Assembly (NCBI GenBank): GCA_033182465.1
Contig: CP137325.1
Span: forward strand, 1,240,001 to 1,304,000
Source: Sanghuangporus weigelae
Taxonomy: Eukaryota; Basidiomycota; Agaricomycetes; Hymenochaetales; Hymenochaetaceae
DNA length: 64,000 bases
Direction of reading: 5' to 3'
Positions 50,829-63,988 of the stretch are shown here, in pieces (the first letter of the stretch is position 1; each line of letters starts with the position of its first letter). The notes below the pieces were generated by a model that saw nothing but the letters and a program-made list of their open reading frames with translations, did not search any database and was not told the DNA's origin. Made by a program: the position numbers and the translations under genes.

Positions 50829-53800
50829 ATGGCACCAAAGTCGCAAAGCGCAAGCAACGATGGGTTCAAGCAGAAGAGTCTTATGGGCTGGTTTGCGAAG
50901 CCAGGTGCTTCCTCTGAAACGCCGTCTCGGACAACAAAAAACGCGTCCTCGTTTCTGCAGAAACCTGCCGTGAAGGAGAAGAACTCGTCCATGGATGGCA
51001 ATCGCAATGTAAAGTCTGAGAGGCCCGGGAGGGAAATGGGACGGCCTCAACTGGCGAAGAGCACTCTTGACGACACGAGCCCGATTGCAAATGCACCTAG
51101 TTCTTCATTCCCTAGCTCTAAATCCTCTTCCAGCGTAATCATGTCCAAAGACACACCGCCCACTAGTGACGCAATCGACGTGGACATGAAATCGGACGAG
51201 GAAATGGAAGCTGTTGGCTCGAAAACTGTTCGTGCTTTTTACTATCTTTGTCTCATTTTCACCCTCATTCAAGCTTTGACATACCAGACAAAACGCAAAA
51301 TGGTGTTGGTAGATTCGGACGATGAGCATGATCAGGCTACTTATCGCTCAGCTCAAGCCTCCTCGGATGGTGGTCACTCGAGTCCGATCCCTGACTGTAC
51401 GTCCCAGAATATGACAAAAAAAGATCACGTTTGCGTTAACTTACGAACTCTACCAGCGCGCTCAAAGAAGCCAAGGGTGTCTCTGCTTGAATCTGATGAT
51501 GAGGAAGGAGAAGTAACAAAGTCCTTCGGAAAACGCCTTTCACGTTTCAGAAAGCAAACCTCATCAAAAAAGAGTTCGTCCTTTCGAGCGTTCCTCTAAC
51601 TGTTCTATTCTTAATGATTTCATAAAGAACCATCCAATGGCTACAATTCAGACTCGGACTTTGCCCCTGCTAACGATACAGACGGTGAAGTGCCCCTCAC
51701 GTCTCACCGTAGTTCTTCATTGTCGCGCAGCGAGATGGGTTCTTCGAATGCAGAGCTAGATTCGGGCTCGGAACTCTCCGATGCCCCGAAGCTGAAGAAG
51801 AAAGGGAAGTCGGATAGACCTGCGCCGAAGAAGCTGCAGTCAAGCGAAGCAGGACGCTCTGGAGGCAGCAATAGTTTCTTGACAGCAGCTGAGCAGAGGG
51901 CCAGGAGCAAGAAGGAAGGAAAGAAGTCACAGGAAGATCCGTTCGACTTCTTGAGGGATGTCCACGATGTGAGTCGTAAAAGAATTGATGTGGGTATCAT
52001 CTGAGTTTCTGGATAATCAAACAGAAAGATGGTAATAGGCCTGGGGAACCTGGATATGACCAAAGGACTCTTTATATTCCGAAATCTGCTTGGAAGACTT
52101 TCACGCCCTTCGAAAAGCAGGTGTGTGTCGCAGTATAATGGACTCAACCAAGTTTACTCACTATGAATTGTTTCAAGTTCTGGGAGGTTAGTAATGTGTT
52201 TCTCTATGGTGATTATACAACTGAACAGCAATCGGAAAGATCAAAGCAAATCACTACGATACTGTGAGTCAAATTTTACTAAAACTGTACACGGCATTAA
52301 CATTGCAGTAGGTATTATTCTTTCAGAAAGGGTGTGTAGCATACACTCGTGTTAACTCTGTTCTCTGTCTGAAGCATGAACATCCGCTCAATGAAGCAAA
52401 TTCCTCGAGGTGCGGGAATACATTACACGTCAATAATTTCAACCACTCACACTATTTAAAGCTGTATGAAGATGACGCAAGAATCGGGCATCGCGAGTTT
52501 GACTTGAAACTGACCGATCGAGTGAAGATGTGCATGGTATGAAGAAATGTACTTAGCGACTTTCAACATCGACAAATGATCGTTTATTAGGTCGGAGTAC
52601 CTGAGGGTCACTTCAATACATGGGCTGCGTACGTGCCGAAATCCCTTTTTTTTGTGGAATTGCCTAACATCGTATACGCAGCAAATTCCTCGCTAAAGGT
52701 ATGCAGGTTGCTATCTTGGCGTCCATCGAGCTTACGTCCCTTTAGGTTACAAAGTGGGCCGCGTAGATCAAGCTGAAACAGCGTTGGGAGCGGAGATGCG
52801 CTTAGCGGCCGACAAGAAGGCCGAGAAGACAAAGAAAGAAGCGGGAGAGAAGATAGTTCGACGGTGAGTCTCAACGACTGAGAGGTGTTCAATTCGTCTG
52901 ATAATATTGATGATAGGGAGCTCAACAAAGTTTACACCAATGGTACACTCGTTGACGCAGACCTCATCATTGATGAACAAGCTGGGCATTGCGTATCAAT
53001 TCGCGAACTCGACCCAGGGTCCGACAAAGGTTCTTTTGGGGTCTGTGTCTTGGACTCATCGACGTCCGAGTTTAACATGAGTGCGTTCGAAGACGATGCG
53101 TGCCGGACGAAGCTCGAGACTATGCTGAGGCAGCTCAGGCCGAAGGAGCTGCTCTTTACTAAGGTACGAGTTTAAGTCCTGAAGTTTTAACATGTTGCAT
53201 GATAATACGTATAATAGGGGAACCTATCTGTGTCAACTATGCGGCTTCTTAAGGCGGTTCTTCCCGGTTCATGCATTTGGACTGGACTCCGTGAAGTCGA
53301 AGGATTTGGATATAAGCAAACGCTGGAAGAGCTTAAAACTCTTTATCCGGATAGTGAAGACGACATGGAAGAAGGCGGAAATATTCCAGGTGCGATTAGG
53401 GATATGCTGACGTCCGAACCAGCCGTCATTGCCCTCGGCGCTATGATTTGGTGAGTTCTGTATCGATACTAGTTCCGCGGTCTTTGTTTAGACTCCTTGA
53501 AGGTACCTTCGTCAGCTGAACATCGACAAAGATATTTTAAGTATGAAAAACTTCAACATTTATGATCCGATGAAGAGAGGCCAAGGATTGGTCCTTGACG
53601 GCCAGACGCTGGCTCATATCGAGGTATGATTAAAAAAGAACGTCCAGCAATAACAGGTGAACACATGACACGACTAATGCGTATCAGGTATTGCAAAACA
53701 GTGAAGGAACTGATGAGGGATCCCTTCTCAAGATCCTTCAGCGCTGCATAACGCCTTTCGGTAAAGTTTTATCACGCATTTGTGGTTGATTCTTTATTAA

Positions 53801-56394
53801 GCCCTGAACAGGCAAGCGTTTGTTCAGAATCTGGCTCTGCTTGCCTCTTCGAGACGTTTCCGCTATCAATGCTAGGTGAGCAACCTCAGCAAAATATCAC
53901 AAAGATTCGGACTTGTGACCTTCCTGCAAGACTCGATGCTGTCCAGGATCTCATGGATCAACCAACATTCGAGCACGAATTCACGCAGCTTGCAAAGGGC
54001 ATTCCTGATCTCGAACGTATTGTTTCGCGCATACATGCTAAGAACTGCAAAGTCACCGATTTCTTGAAAGTGCTCACGGTACGTCATTCATGTTTGAACC
54101 CAACGCATGAGGCTAACTGGTCAAAAGGCGTTCAAGAAGCTCAGCAATGGACTTGATTCATTATGTGAAATAGCAAATACCTTCAGCTCCAAAGAGATCT
54201 CAGGGTTGTTAAGATCGGCCCCCAACCTTATTCCGAACATCAACCATATCGAGAGCATGTTCACTCAGACTGATCGGAGTCAGTGGTCTCAGACCATTCA
54301 AACAGTGTATCATGCATCTCATCCTATAACTTTACTGTTCTACAGATTCAGAACTCTTGCCGAAGATGGGTAAAGATGAGGCGTATGACGCTATCGAGGA
54401 GGAAATAGGGAACATCGAAGAGGACCTTAACTCTGAGCTGAAGAGCTTGGAGGAAAAGATTGGGTACGGGATACAGCATATATGACCCTGCTTTTTCTCA
54501 CTCTCGTCCTATAGTTCCAAATTGACGTACTGGCACAGTGCGACGGGGACGAAGGTAACTGGCTTGTTTACTAGCGCCAGACAAGATACAATTCTTTGCA
54601 GGATATTTATCTGGTCGAAACGAAGGCCGCGGAAAAGAACATTCCAGGGAACTGGACTAGACAAAGCAAGACAAAAGTGCGCTTATAATCCGCCTTGCAC
54701 TTTGTCCATGGTTTAACCCATTTTTAGGCCGTGGCACGGTGGCAAGTGCCCGATCTTACAAAGCCGATCCGTCAGTTGAAGGAAATGCGTGAAAACCGAA
54801 ATGCTGCCATCAAAAATTTCAAACTTCGTGTCTTCGCTGAATTCGACAAAGATCGTGACATCTGGCTGCGCGCAGTTCGGACACTTGCGGAGCTTGATTG
54901 TCTCTTTAGCTTGGCCAAAAGCTCGCTTGCGATCGGCGAACCAGCATGTCGGCCTGAGTTCGTGGACGGAGATGGAGAATGTGCATATTTGGACTTTGAA
55001 GAGCTTAGGCATCCCACGATGTGCCTGAAGGCTGACAGCTTCATTCCGAATGATGTGAAGCTCGGAGGCGATGTAGCGAGGGTCGCGCTTCTTACTGGTA
55101 CGCGGTTTTCATAATGATGTGCTATGAATGCTATGATTGACTGTATTCTCAGGACCGAACATGGGGTGAGCTTGATTCGATGAGTCTGATCTCGTTATAT
55201 CTAACCCTTTGCTGCAAAACAGTGGAAAATCAACGGTATAACATTTCAGGTTCTTTGGTAAAGAGATCAATGCACTGACGCTCGCGTAGGCGATGCGTAT
55301 GACGGCAGCTGGTATTGTACGTACACTGTCCAATAATAACGTGGTCGCGTTGCTCATTCTTGACATAACTTGATGCAGATCATGGCGCAGCTTGGTATGT
55401 TTGTACCTGCTAAAAGAGCTCGGTGAGTATTTGGCCTTTCTGTGCCGCGACTGTGATTTACCTTGTTTCGTAGCATATCTCCCGTCGACGCTATCTTGAC
55501 TCGTATGGGAGCATACGATAACATGTTCTCGAATGCGAGTACTTTCAAAGTCGAGCTCGATGAATGGTCGGTCTGCTCAAAGATTGACATGGGCGATCAT
55601 TGATATCTTTTCCGTTTAGTTGCAAAATTCTGCGTGATGCGACGCCGCGCTCTCTAGTCATTCTTGATGGTAAGCTACGTTTTAATATTTGCGTTCCCTT
55701 GCAACTTAGCTTGGCTTCAGAACTGGGCCGCGGAACATCAACTTACGTGAGTGCATTGAGACTGAAAGATCGATATCTTAACTAAGTCAACCTTTCGCAG
55801 GACGGGATGGCGATCGCTGCGGTATGTTACTATCAATGTTAGGTTTCCATTAGTCATTTATAAACCGTGCTATCATAGGCCGTCCTTCGTCAGCTTGCTA
55901 CACACACATTACCACTTTGCTTCTTCGCAACACACTACGGGTCCTTGACTGATGACTTCGCCTACCACCCGAACATTCGCACCATGCACATGTCGACGAT
56001 GGTCGACGATGAGAAATGCGAGGTCAGTGCAGGTCTTATCGGGGTAGACGAGGCGTAAGACTCATTTTTCTTATTCTAGCTCGTCTTCTTGTACAAATTG
56101 GTCGAGGGTGTTGCTGAGTCCTCGTTTGGCACACACGTCGCTAATCTTGCCGGTGTGCCGATGGAAGTCGTCACACGGGCAGAAATCATTTCGGCAGATT
56201 TCGCACGTCAGTTCAAGGAGCGAATCGAGGGAAAGCGAACATCCAGCCTTCCTCTCGCCGCTCAGGCCGATTTCGCCTATTTGTACCGTGTTGCGACCGG
56301 GACCGACCAGCTCCCGGAGAGTAAAATAAAACGAAAGGAAGTGCTCCGATGCTTCAAGCAAGCCATTCCTCGATATGCTCTTACCCCTGCTTGA
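50829..56394 (+). CDS. MSH6: DNA mismatch repair protein Msh6
   Basis: MutS homolog that pairs with Msh2 (MutS-alpha) to bind base mismatches and small loops. I read 34 exons: 50829-51227, 51288-51396, 51457-51573, 51628-51968, 52025-52120, 52178-52186, 52240-52263, 52312-52331, 52397-52409, 52462-52536, 52591-52628, 52682-52698, 52746-52863, 52917-53163, 53218-53450, 53503-53623, 53688-53760, 53812-53875, 53931-54078, 54128-54278, 54346-54463, 54515-54554, 54602-54676, 54728-55097, 55153-55165, 55223-55235, 55290-55316, 55379-55422, 55474-55566, 55620-55669, 55721-55746, 55801-55821, 55879-56022, 56080-56394. Every phase closes: 1253 aa. A PIP box (QKSLMGWF, residues 15-22) should bind PCNA. 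The mismatch-binding start is YIPKSAWKTFTPFEKQFWE with GKFLELYEDDA. The ATPase has GPNMGGKST and LVILDELGRGTS, and the end has FGTHVANLAGVP. Exon 6 has only 9 nt. Confidence 0.95.
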
Positions 56395-57189
56395 TCACTT
56401 GCTCGTCTTCTGCTTAAAGTTTTGTCGTATGTCGTATATTGCTGTCATTGCTCGAGATTACTGTACAAAATATTAGTCTACAAACATGTAAGTAGTTACA
56501 ATGAATTAGATCGCAAACGCTATGCGTCCTTAGCAATAAAAAATGTCCAAGTCACATCGGATTTGAAACTCCAAACGATAGACGTTCTGTAGTCGAGTTG
56601 CATGTTTAGAAGCGTAAATGCGCCTATTCTTTCTTTGCTATCCGACAGGACCACGAGGTCAACGTTGACTGTCGCTTGGAAAATCATCAGATCCCTATTT
56701 TGCGGGCGTAAACGAATGCATCAAAAGATTGATTGTCGGCCTTTGGAACATAAAACGCCGCAATTCGAAAGGGTCTTTGTCGCGGGGCCTTGCAATAAGT
56801 GCTTTTTGAGTATTCCAGGTCTGGTCGTATAATACGGTCGGAGAGCTTTTGTCTGAAGTATTGTCTCTCTTAATAGTATTCTTGGTCACATCACAGAGCG
56901 AGAGACATGAATATTCGCTTGAGTATGTAGTAAACATGAACGACCGATGAGATGAACAAACAAATACCGTCAGATAAACTGTCCTCAACATGGCAATGTT
57001 CCGTTCATGGTCCTATAATTACAGGTATAGTTGCAACATTCTGCACGAGATCTTTGTGCGAAATATTGTTCTACTAGCACGTAAGCGATTAGAATGGATG
57101 TGATCGCAAATGCTACATTTCGCTATCAACAAGATGTGTCAAGTCATTTTCATTCGCATAGATCAATCGGACTCCGGAGTCAATACCCC
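56395..57189. other. 3' flanks of convergent MSH6 and ABC transporter
   Basis: AT-rich, with only short ORFs. Phrases such as TACAAACATGTAAGTAGTTA and CTAGCACGTAAGCGATTAGA near 56480 and 57070 look like distant duplicates, each followed by CGCAAA.GCTA, which suggests an old local repeat. Confidence 0.5.
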
Positions 57190-60100
57190 CTACGTCACCC
57201 GAGCGAGCTTTTTCAAGACGGAAAATTCTTCCTTGCCTTGAGCCTTGCACAACGCATAGAAGTGAGATGAAGGTCTGGCCAGCAGAGCAGCAGGACGATC
57301 AAACTCCACGATACGGCCCTGATCGAGGACCATCACCTACGCAGGAAATCACGATCTCAGTTGTATGTAAATTATAAAGATGTTCTCATACTCTGCTGTA
57401 GCCAATGACTGTCCGTAGTCGATGAGCAATGGTAAAGATCGTTGAGTCGTCGAATTCGCTGATGAACGTGTCAGAACTTCTATAGAAGAACGAACGTGTT
57501 GCGCAGGCATGCATACTTCGTTATGGTCTTGCCAATTAGCTCGTCTGTAGCGTAATCGACACTGGCAATGGGTTCGAGTCAATTGAATCTATCTTGGTTT
57601 AATTAAATTGATATACCTGGCAGTCGCCTCGTCCATTACGAGTAATTTGGAGCGTTTCAAAATGGCACGCGCCAAGCATAACAACTGTTTTTGCCTGATG
57701 GGTTCTTAGCTTTCCGAATTATGAAGGCGCATTAAATTCATCACCAACCCAGCTGAGAGGTTATCGCCGCCCTCCGAGATTTGGGATTCCAAATTGCAGA
57801 AGATATTCTGGTTTATTGCATCGTCTGCCACTCTTTCTGTCGCCGACGGTATGAGGTGGACTCGACGCAGTGCTTCATACTATAGAGCAAGTGCCCCATG
57901 GAGTGACTTTCACGACTGTTATAAGAAAGGTACGCACGAGCTCCGCATCCATATGCTCATCGAAGACGTCCAACGTTGAACGCAAGGTGCCGCTAAATAT
58001 GTTTGGGTCCTCTGTTATGACAATGATTAATTCCGAGGAGGACAGATTGAAGGAAATATGTACGGGGTATGATAGTCAATTTGCCTCTGAGATCGGTCAG
58101 CCCTATCTTTGAGATATCGACCCCATCTATGAGAATCCGGCCCTCTGTCGCCTCCACGAAACGGAAAAAGGATAATGCCAGTGTGCTTTTGCCGCTCCCT
58201 GAAAATTTCTTCCTGAGCTAGAAGGAAATGTCGAGAGTGAAAGGCATTTACCTGTACGGCCGACGATCCCAACCTTTTCCCCTGGATTGACTTTGAACGA
58301 AAGATCTCGTAATACATCGGGAAGATCAGGCTTCCAATCCCATCAGTTTTTACTGCCAATCTGAAGGACGAAAGAACACACTGCATATCGGATTGTGAGG
58401 CCCTTGCACTCGACCGCGCCTAGCAAAAATGACGTCAGGCGCGGTCTCTAGATCAAACAGCCGCATACCCTTCGAAGGCCATGAGGCAGGAGGCCTTGGT
58501 TCAGTAAACTCCGGACCTTCTTTAATTAAATCCGAATATTCCTTTACACGCTCCACTGCGACCTATAAGCTAATTAGACAGTCCGATCATTTAATTACTA
58601 AAAGGTTCACTTTCCATGGATTGTTCAAGTTGGACGAACCGTTGTACCTTCAAGGTGTATTAGCCTTAATTCGATGTGCACTGTTCATAAAACTTACCAT
58701 ATGTTGAAGCTTTCGTAATTGGAGGGCTTCTATCAGCAACCGAACGCCTGACATACCGCAATTCACTTACGTCTTGTGTCACGGTTGTCGCAAACACTAG
58801 AGAATAGCCAGCCAAGCTTGCGTCGATGTCAGGATTCACCAAGGCGATGACGGCCGTAACAGCAACGATCATGCTACTCAAAAGATTTATGCGAGTAGAG
58901 ACCCAGCGGTTCACTGTACATTTTCAGCGATCAATGAACAGGAGTCACAAGTTACCTGGCGTACCTTTCCATAACCAAAAATATGGATTGGTGCTCTAAT
59001 GAACGAACGTTAGAGAGAAATATAATCCGGCCTTGGTTTGACAAACGTACGATATCGACGAAACAGATCATGTCGCGCATGAACTTGGAACCGGCACCGA
59101 AAGCACGCAGCACCGGAGCGCCCGATATTGTTTCTTCATAGATGGAATACAATGGCGAGCGTGATACGGAATCTGTTCGTATAGTAAATGTCAATGGCAC
59201 AGAATTTGTCAATTCTGTAATGACACATACCGAGCCTCCTAAGGTCGCGACAACAGCGACTGTAAACCTTCGTGACTTCAGACGTGACGTCAGGCATGTG
59301 CAGAGCATCAGAGACCACTTGTTACCTTCATAGTAAAGGAATCCGAGAACAGAAGCGGCCGCGATGAACTTCGGTCCGCCAACATAGGCGATTGTGATAA
59401 GTGTTGCGCATGCAGATGTGAAATGAATGGCTGTATTCCCGAAATCGCCAGGGAGCGAGCTGTCAATGACTATGGAAACAGCATGTGAGCAAAGAAGCGA
59501 GAAAGGGAAAAAGAAACTGACCTTCCATGTCCTTTCCGAACCGATTAAGCAATCGACCACGGGAAGTAGTATCATGGAAACGGATTGGAGCGAACAAGAC
59601 ACTCTCGAAGAGCTCTGTTCAAGTCAGTCATATGCAGCTAGTAAGGAATGTGCACTTACTCTTGTATATGGCAGCGGAAGCATTGATTGACCCGTTATCT
59701 GAAGATTTACAGGTAAGTTCTGACTCTACAGTGTCAAGAAGTTATTTACAAAGGACAGTCCATCGCAGTGTTGAATTCACAAGACCTTTTCACAGGTCAG
59801 ACTTTGCATTTGACCCGTACATAGAAATTTCCACATACCGACGAGTGTGATCTGAGTGAATGGTAAACAGATAGATCAATGAAGTGCATTCTGGGACGAC
59901 TTACAAGGGCATAAATAGATATGTAATGGAGCGCGCTTCTGGTATCGCTGTGATTCTGAACCAATCTCGACCAATAGCTGGATGGAATGGTTCAAAAGAG
60001 TATTCCTCCGGTGGAACAAGGCAACAAACCTCAGCCATCCATTCTCCGCAACTGGACCGGCAGCGGCGAGTATGATTGAAAATGCGAAGATTATCCAATA

Positions 60101-63100
60101 CAGTACTCCGCCCACAACAGAAAAATATGATTTCCACACGTCCTTGCCAATATTCCCAACTGCGCGTTTCTCTTCTTCGACGAGCTTCCGCGGTGTCTTG
60201 TTCTCCGATAAACTCGAAGCTTTTTTGGTCAAGGGAGGGTGTTTTGGCTTAGAGTCCGAAGTTATCTTTCCAGCCTTAGCTGGTGCATCGATAGCCATGG
60301 AAGAGCTAGAGTTAAATGGGAAGCCATTTTCCACCTTTCCTTTGTTCACGCCCTCTGGAGTAACCACATGCCCATTCTGAATGAGTTGGTCTATCACGCC
60401 GGACGACTTGAAATCTTCGGGCTTTCCAGAGAACCATGTCCGACCGTTGTCTAGAGCAACCACGTACTCCGCACCTTCTACACAAAGCTGGACGTGATGC
60501 GAGACGAGAATGATAGTCCTGCCATGTACAAGCTCACCCCTAAGGCATTCATGAAACAGGTGATGTGCTGTGTGCACGTCGACTAAAATTCCTGTGAGAA
60601 TGTATGATAAACTTTAGAGCTACAGGACGTACCTGCTGAAAGCACATCGTCGAGAAGCAGAACAGAAGCGCGAGAGTAGATGGCACGAGCCAAGGATACT
60701 GTGGAGAATGATTAGCATGAATGCTCAATCTAACAGCCTCCTTCTGACACGCACTTCTTGCTTTCTGACCGCCAGAAAGGTTTATCTGAAGGCAAGTATC
60801 AACGCACGGTAGGTCGGTAAAGAACTGCCAAGTACGTACTCCACGTTCCCCGACTTCTGTCTGGTCTCCATCTTCTAATATGGCAAGGTCCTCAACGAGC
60901 GCGCAAGCCTGAATGGATAAATGAACGCCGGTCAATGTAGCCAGTCGTAAGGAGAGTACATACATCTATGGTCTTCCTATATCGATCTTCCACGTACGGC
61001 AAACTGAAAAGAATATTGTCTGAGAGCATACTTCAATAGACTTCTCCGTGCCTACAGCCTTAGCATACCTTTGATAGATGCATTTTGTAGCCATGACGTC
61101 TACAAACATACAATGTTTTTTTTGTCGATGAGATCACACTTGCCAAGAATGAATGACCTTACCTGCGGGACATAAGCGCAAGTGCCATTTACGATCCAAT
61201 CTTCGGGTGAAGGAGCTATGTCCGCGAAAGTCGCCATGGCATTGGGCGGCGAGCGAGGACATTTTACTATACCAGCAAGAACGTCAGCCTCACCCAAAAG
61301 AGCTGAGATTTATTATGTGAGAATTGCGACATGAAATAAGCAGGGAGAAGAAAGCCTACGTACTCTGCAACAGCAATGTCTTTCCCGAACCCAATTTTCC
61401 GCAAATAAGCGAAAGCTTTCCCGAAGGGAAGTCAAGCGTCACGTCGACAAGAGAGAATGTACGATGAGGAGTCAGCGAGACAGAAGACGCTGATTCCTGA
61501 TTTTCCTTTCTTTCCTGCGGCCATCCGACAGTCGCCGATTTCAATGCAATCGGACTCTGAGCATTGTCCAGAGCGTTAACTAGATCTACTTCGGGCGAAC
61601 ATAGGTATTTCTCTATGCGTCTTATAGAGACGAAGCTTTGTAATGTTTTTACCGTGGTCCCTGGAATGGCATTAAGAGCGAACTTGAGCTTTGAAAAGAC
61701 TTCATTCATATCAGCTTATGAGCGAAATGAGACAAATGTCAGTAACATACTTGCGATCTACCGAAGACAGCCATTAGATAGCTGTGATGCGAAAAGAATC
61801 GAGAAAGCAAACATACGGAAGTGAAAGCGATCGATGGAGTAAGCGCTTGGCCACGAACGACTGTGAAGTGCCAGAAGGCAACAAGAGTAACCAGCAATGG
61901 CGAAATATTCCTGAAAGAACATGTTCATTAGCAAGGCGCTATGTGGACTCAATGCAATCGCACACACCAGATTGTAACGAAAAGTAACTGATAAACCAGA
62001 GTTAGCTACGCTTCCGGTACTGATACTACGCGCAAGTACCTGAATCTTGTAGGTCGAGAACTGATATTTCAATTCTTGTTCACGGATCCTCATGATTCTA
62101 TTCTCAAAATTCCGCTCCCACGCCATGAACTGATAGTTTATGGACGATAAGCATGGCAACATCAAACATGCGTAGGGACAAGCAAACCTTGAGCATTCTC
62201 ATTGCGCCAAGTACCTGCAAATATAGCACCATGAGCAGCACACTCGCTGGCCGAGAAAGGTATGAAGTGCACCTCATTCATTATGGTCACCCGTTCATCA
62301 CGAACTCTCATAAGTTTTTCTTGTACGCGCACGATAATCCTTCCAGCATAATTGTTAATCGGTAAGAACAAGCATGCAACAGCTAGACCGATGAGACCAG
62401 AAATGCCTGGAGACGATCATTAGTCTATGAGATCAGAAATGCGGGAGATTCGAATATCCGAACCGAGAAGTTTGTAAAGGAAGAGTGCTCCGATGGTTAT
62501 TTCAGCAGGCGAATCTGCGATACGTGGTTTCAGTAACTTTCATCATAGAAGCACTGGGATAATTAATAGTCGAACCAATCAGCGTGTAGAAATGCCAGAC
62601 AAATTCAGCAACACGGTCGACATCGGTTGTCATGAGGATCATGATCTGGGCCTTGCTCGAGAAGTCCTCTTCCGCGCTCGCCTTGGAACTGCTCTTCGTC
62701 GCTTTATCGGAGGACACGACGGTTGAGGTAACATCCTTCCGAACAAGGGTCTTCGCAAAGAGCAGCGTGTTGAGCTGCATTCGTATCTTGACTTGGAGAT
62801 TCGTCAGAGCAAGAGACCATATCTGCTCGATGACGATTGCCAGGACGATACTAGACATGAAAAGTCCGACGCCGTATACCCATCCCCACGTGGGATCTCT
62901 TTCCTCCAAATCCGACTCAAGATACGCAACTAGCTTTTGCATGAAAAGCATAGGTCCGTAAAAGAGCACTGAAATAACAAGCACACCCGAGACGAATAAC
63001 GCGAATCCCTTCTCGTTTGCACGAAGAAGTTGGTATGCGAGCTGCCAACCGGAACCTGGACGCGCGTGTCGCAAGCGATACTTCCGACAAGCGGCTTTCA

Positions 63101-63988
63101 TACGCGCAAATATGGTCGAAACGCGCATTTCCCCGGGCAATATGGGAAGGTCCGTAATCACAAGTGCTTCTGATGAGTATCCGAGCTTCACGACTTTAGT
63201 CGTATACGAGAAGAAAAGGGTCTCCCACAATGATGCCCCAATCATATCACAGACACTTTGCGTCCCTGAATCGGATGTCGACGTACGAGGACGAAGCTTG
63301 TTAAGATAGATTCGCTCGAGTGGAAAATGTAGTGCGGGGTCTCGTTTCATTCGGACCGAAATGAAAAAACCTAGTGCCCAAAGAACGAGCGAATTGTATC
63401 GGAAAATTCTTTGGCGCATATCCGCGACGGCATCCGACGGTAAGACCATCAATGCAGAAAGGGCAAACAAACCCAAAGTGGACAATGCAGACAAATGGAC
63501 GGTTAATCGTCCGTGCCAGCTCGAAGCGGGATTCCGAACTGCAAAGATCGAAAGTACCAACGCGTAAAGCGTGAATGTCGTTTGTAAAACATATGACAGT
63601 GCATCCCTTCCCCACCCATCAGCGAGTATCATTCGAACAAGATAGCCAACTTGGAGCAAGCCCAAGGCAACCATGATGACGAGCAGTGTCCATTTACGTC
63701 GCCGAATCTTTGGAACATTCAGGCTCTAACAGCGAGTTCAAGCAATTCGGAGAGACGTACACTTTTCCAAAACTTTTTCTCCTGCACCGGATCGCCATCA
63801 ACTACATCCTCAGGTTTCGTCACATCAAGCGGATCGTCCGCCTCTGAGCGTCCATTCAATAAGGCATCTTCTTCCTCGTCAAGTGGTAAATATACCCTTC
63901 CATTTTTCAACCACAGCTGCACCAGTAGGATAAGCGCACTGATCAAAGCGCTAGCGCAAAGTACGAAATTCGTCTCCAAGAGAAACAT
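57190..63988 (-). CDS. ABCC (MRP-like) ABC transporter
   Basis: Full ABC exporter of the multidrug-resistance-protein class, probably vacuolar or plasma membrane. About 38 exons, 1574 aa. Main ones: 63988-63761, 63707-62576, 62406-62273, 61699-61364, 61302-61163, 60582-60030, 59469-59326, 59172-59051, 58913-58771, 58198-58064, 57879-57749, 57336-57190; the small ones include 61757-61751 (7 nt) and 58709-58698 (12 nt). Order: an N-terminal hydrophobic region, TMD1, NBD1 (Walker A GKLGSGKT, signature LSGGQKAR, Walker [13 protein letters not shown]), a basic linker, TMD2 ([10 protein letters not shown]), NBD2 (GRTGSGKST, signature [19 protein letters not shown]-loop AHRLRTV). Phases agree at all junctions except the one at 58615, where the donor reads GA instead of GT. 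The ATG at 63988 lies 12 bases from the window edge, so an earlier start cannot be excluded. The substrate is unknown; ABCC members often export glutathione conjugates. Confidence 0.88.

Noticed and set aside
57560-57600. GGGTTCGAGTC string resembling a tRNA T-arm
   Set aside because: Lies in and beside an intron of the ABC transporter NBD2 and has no cloverleaf partner sequence.
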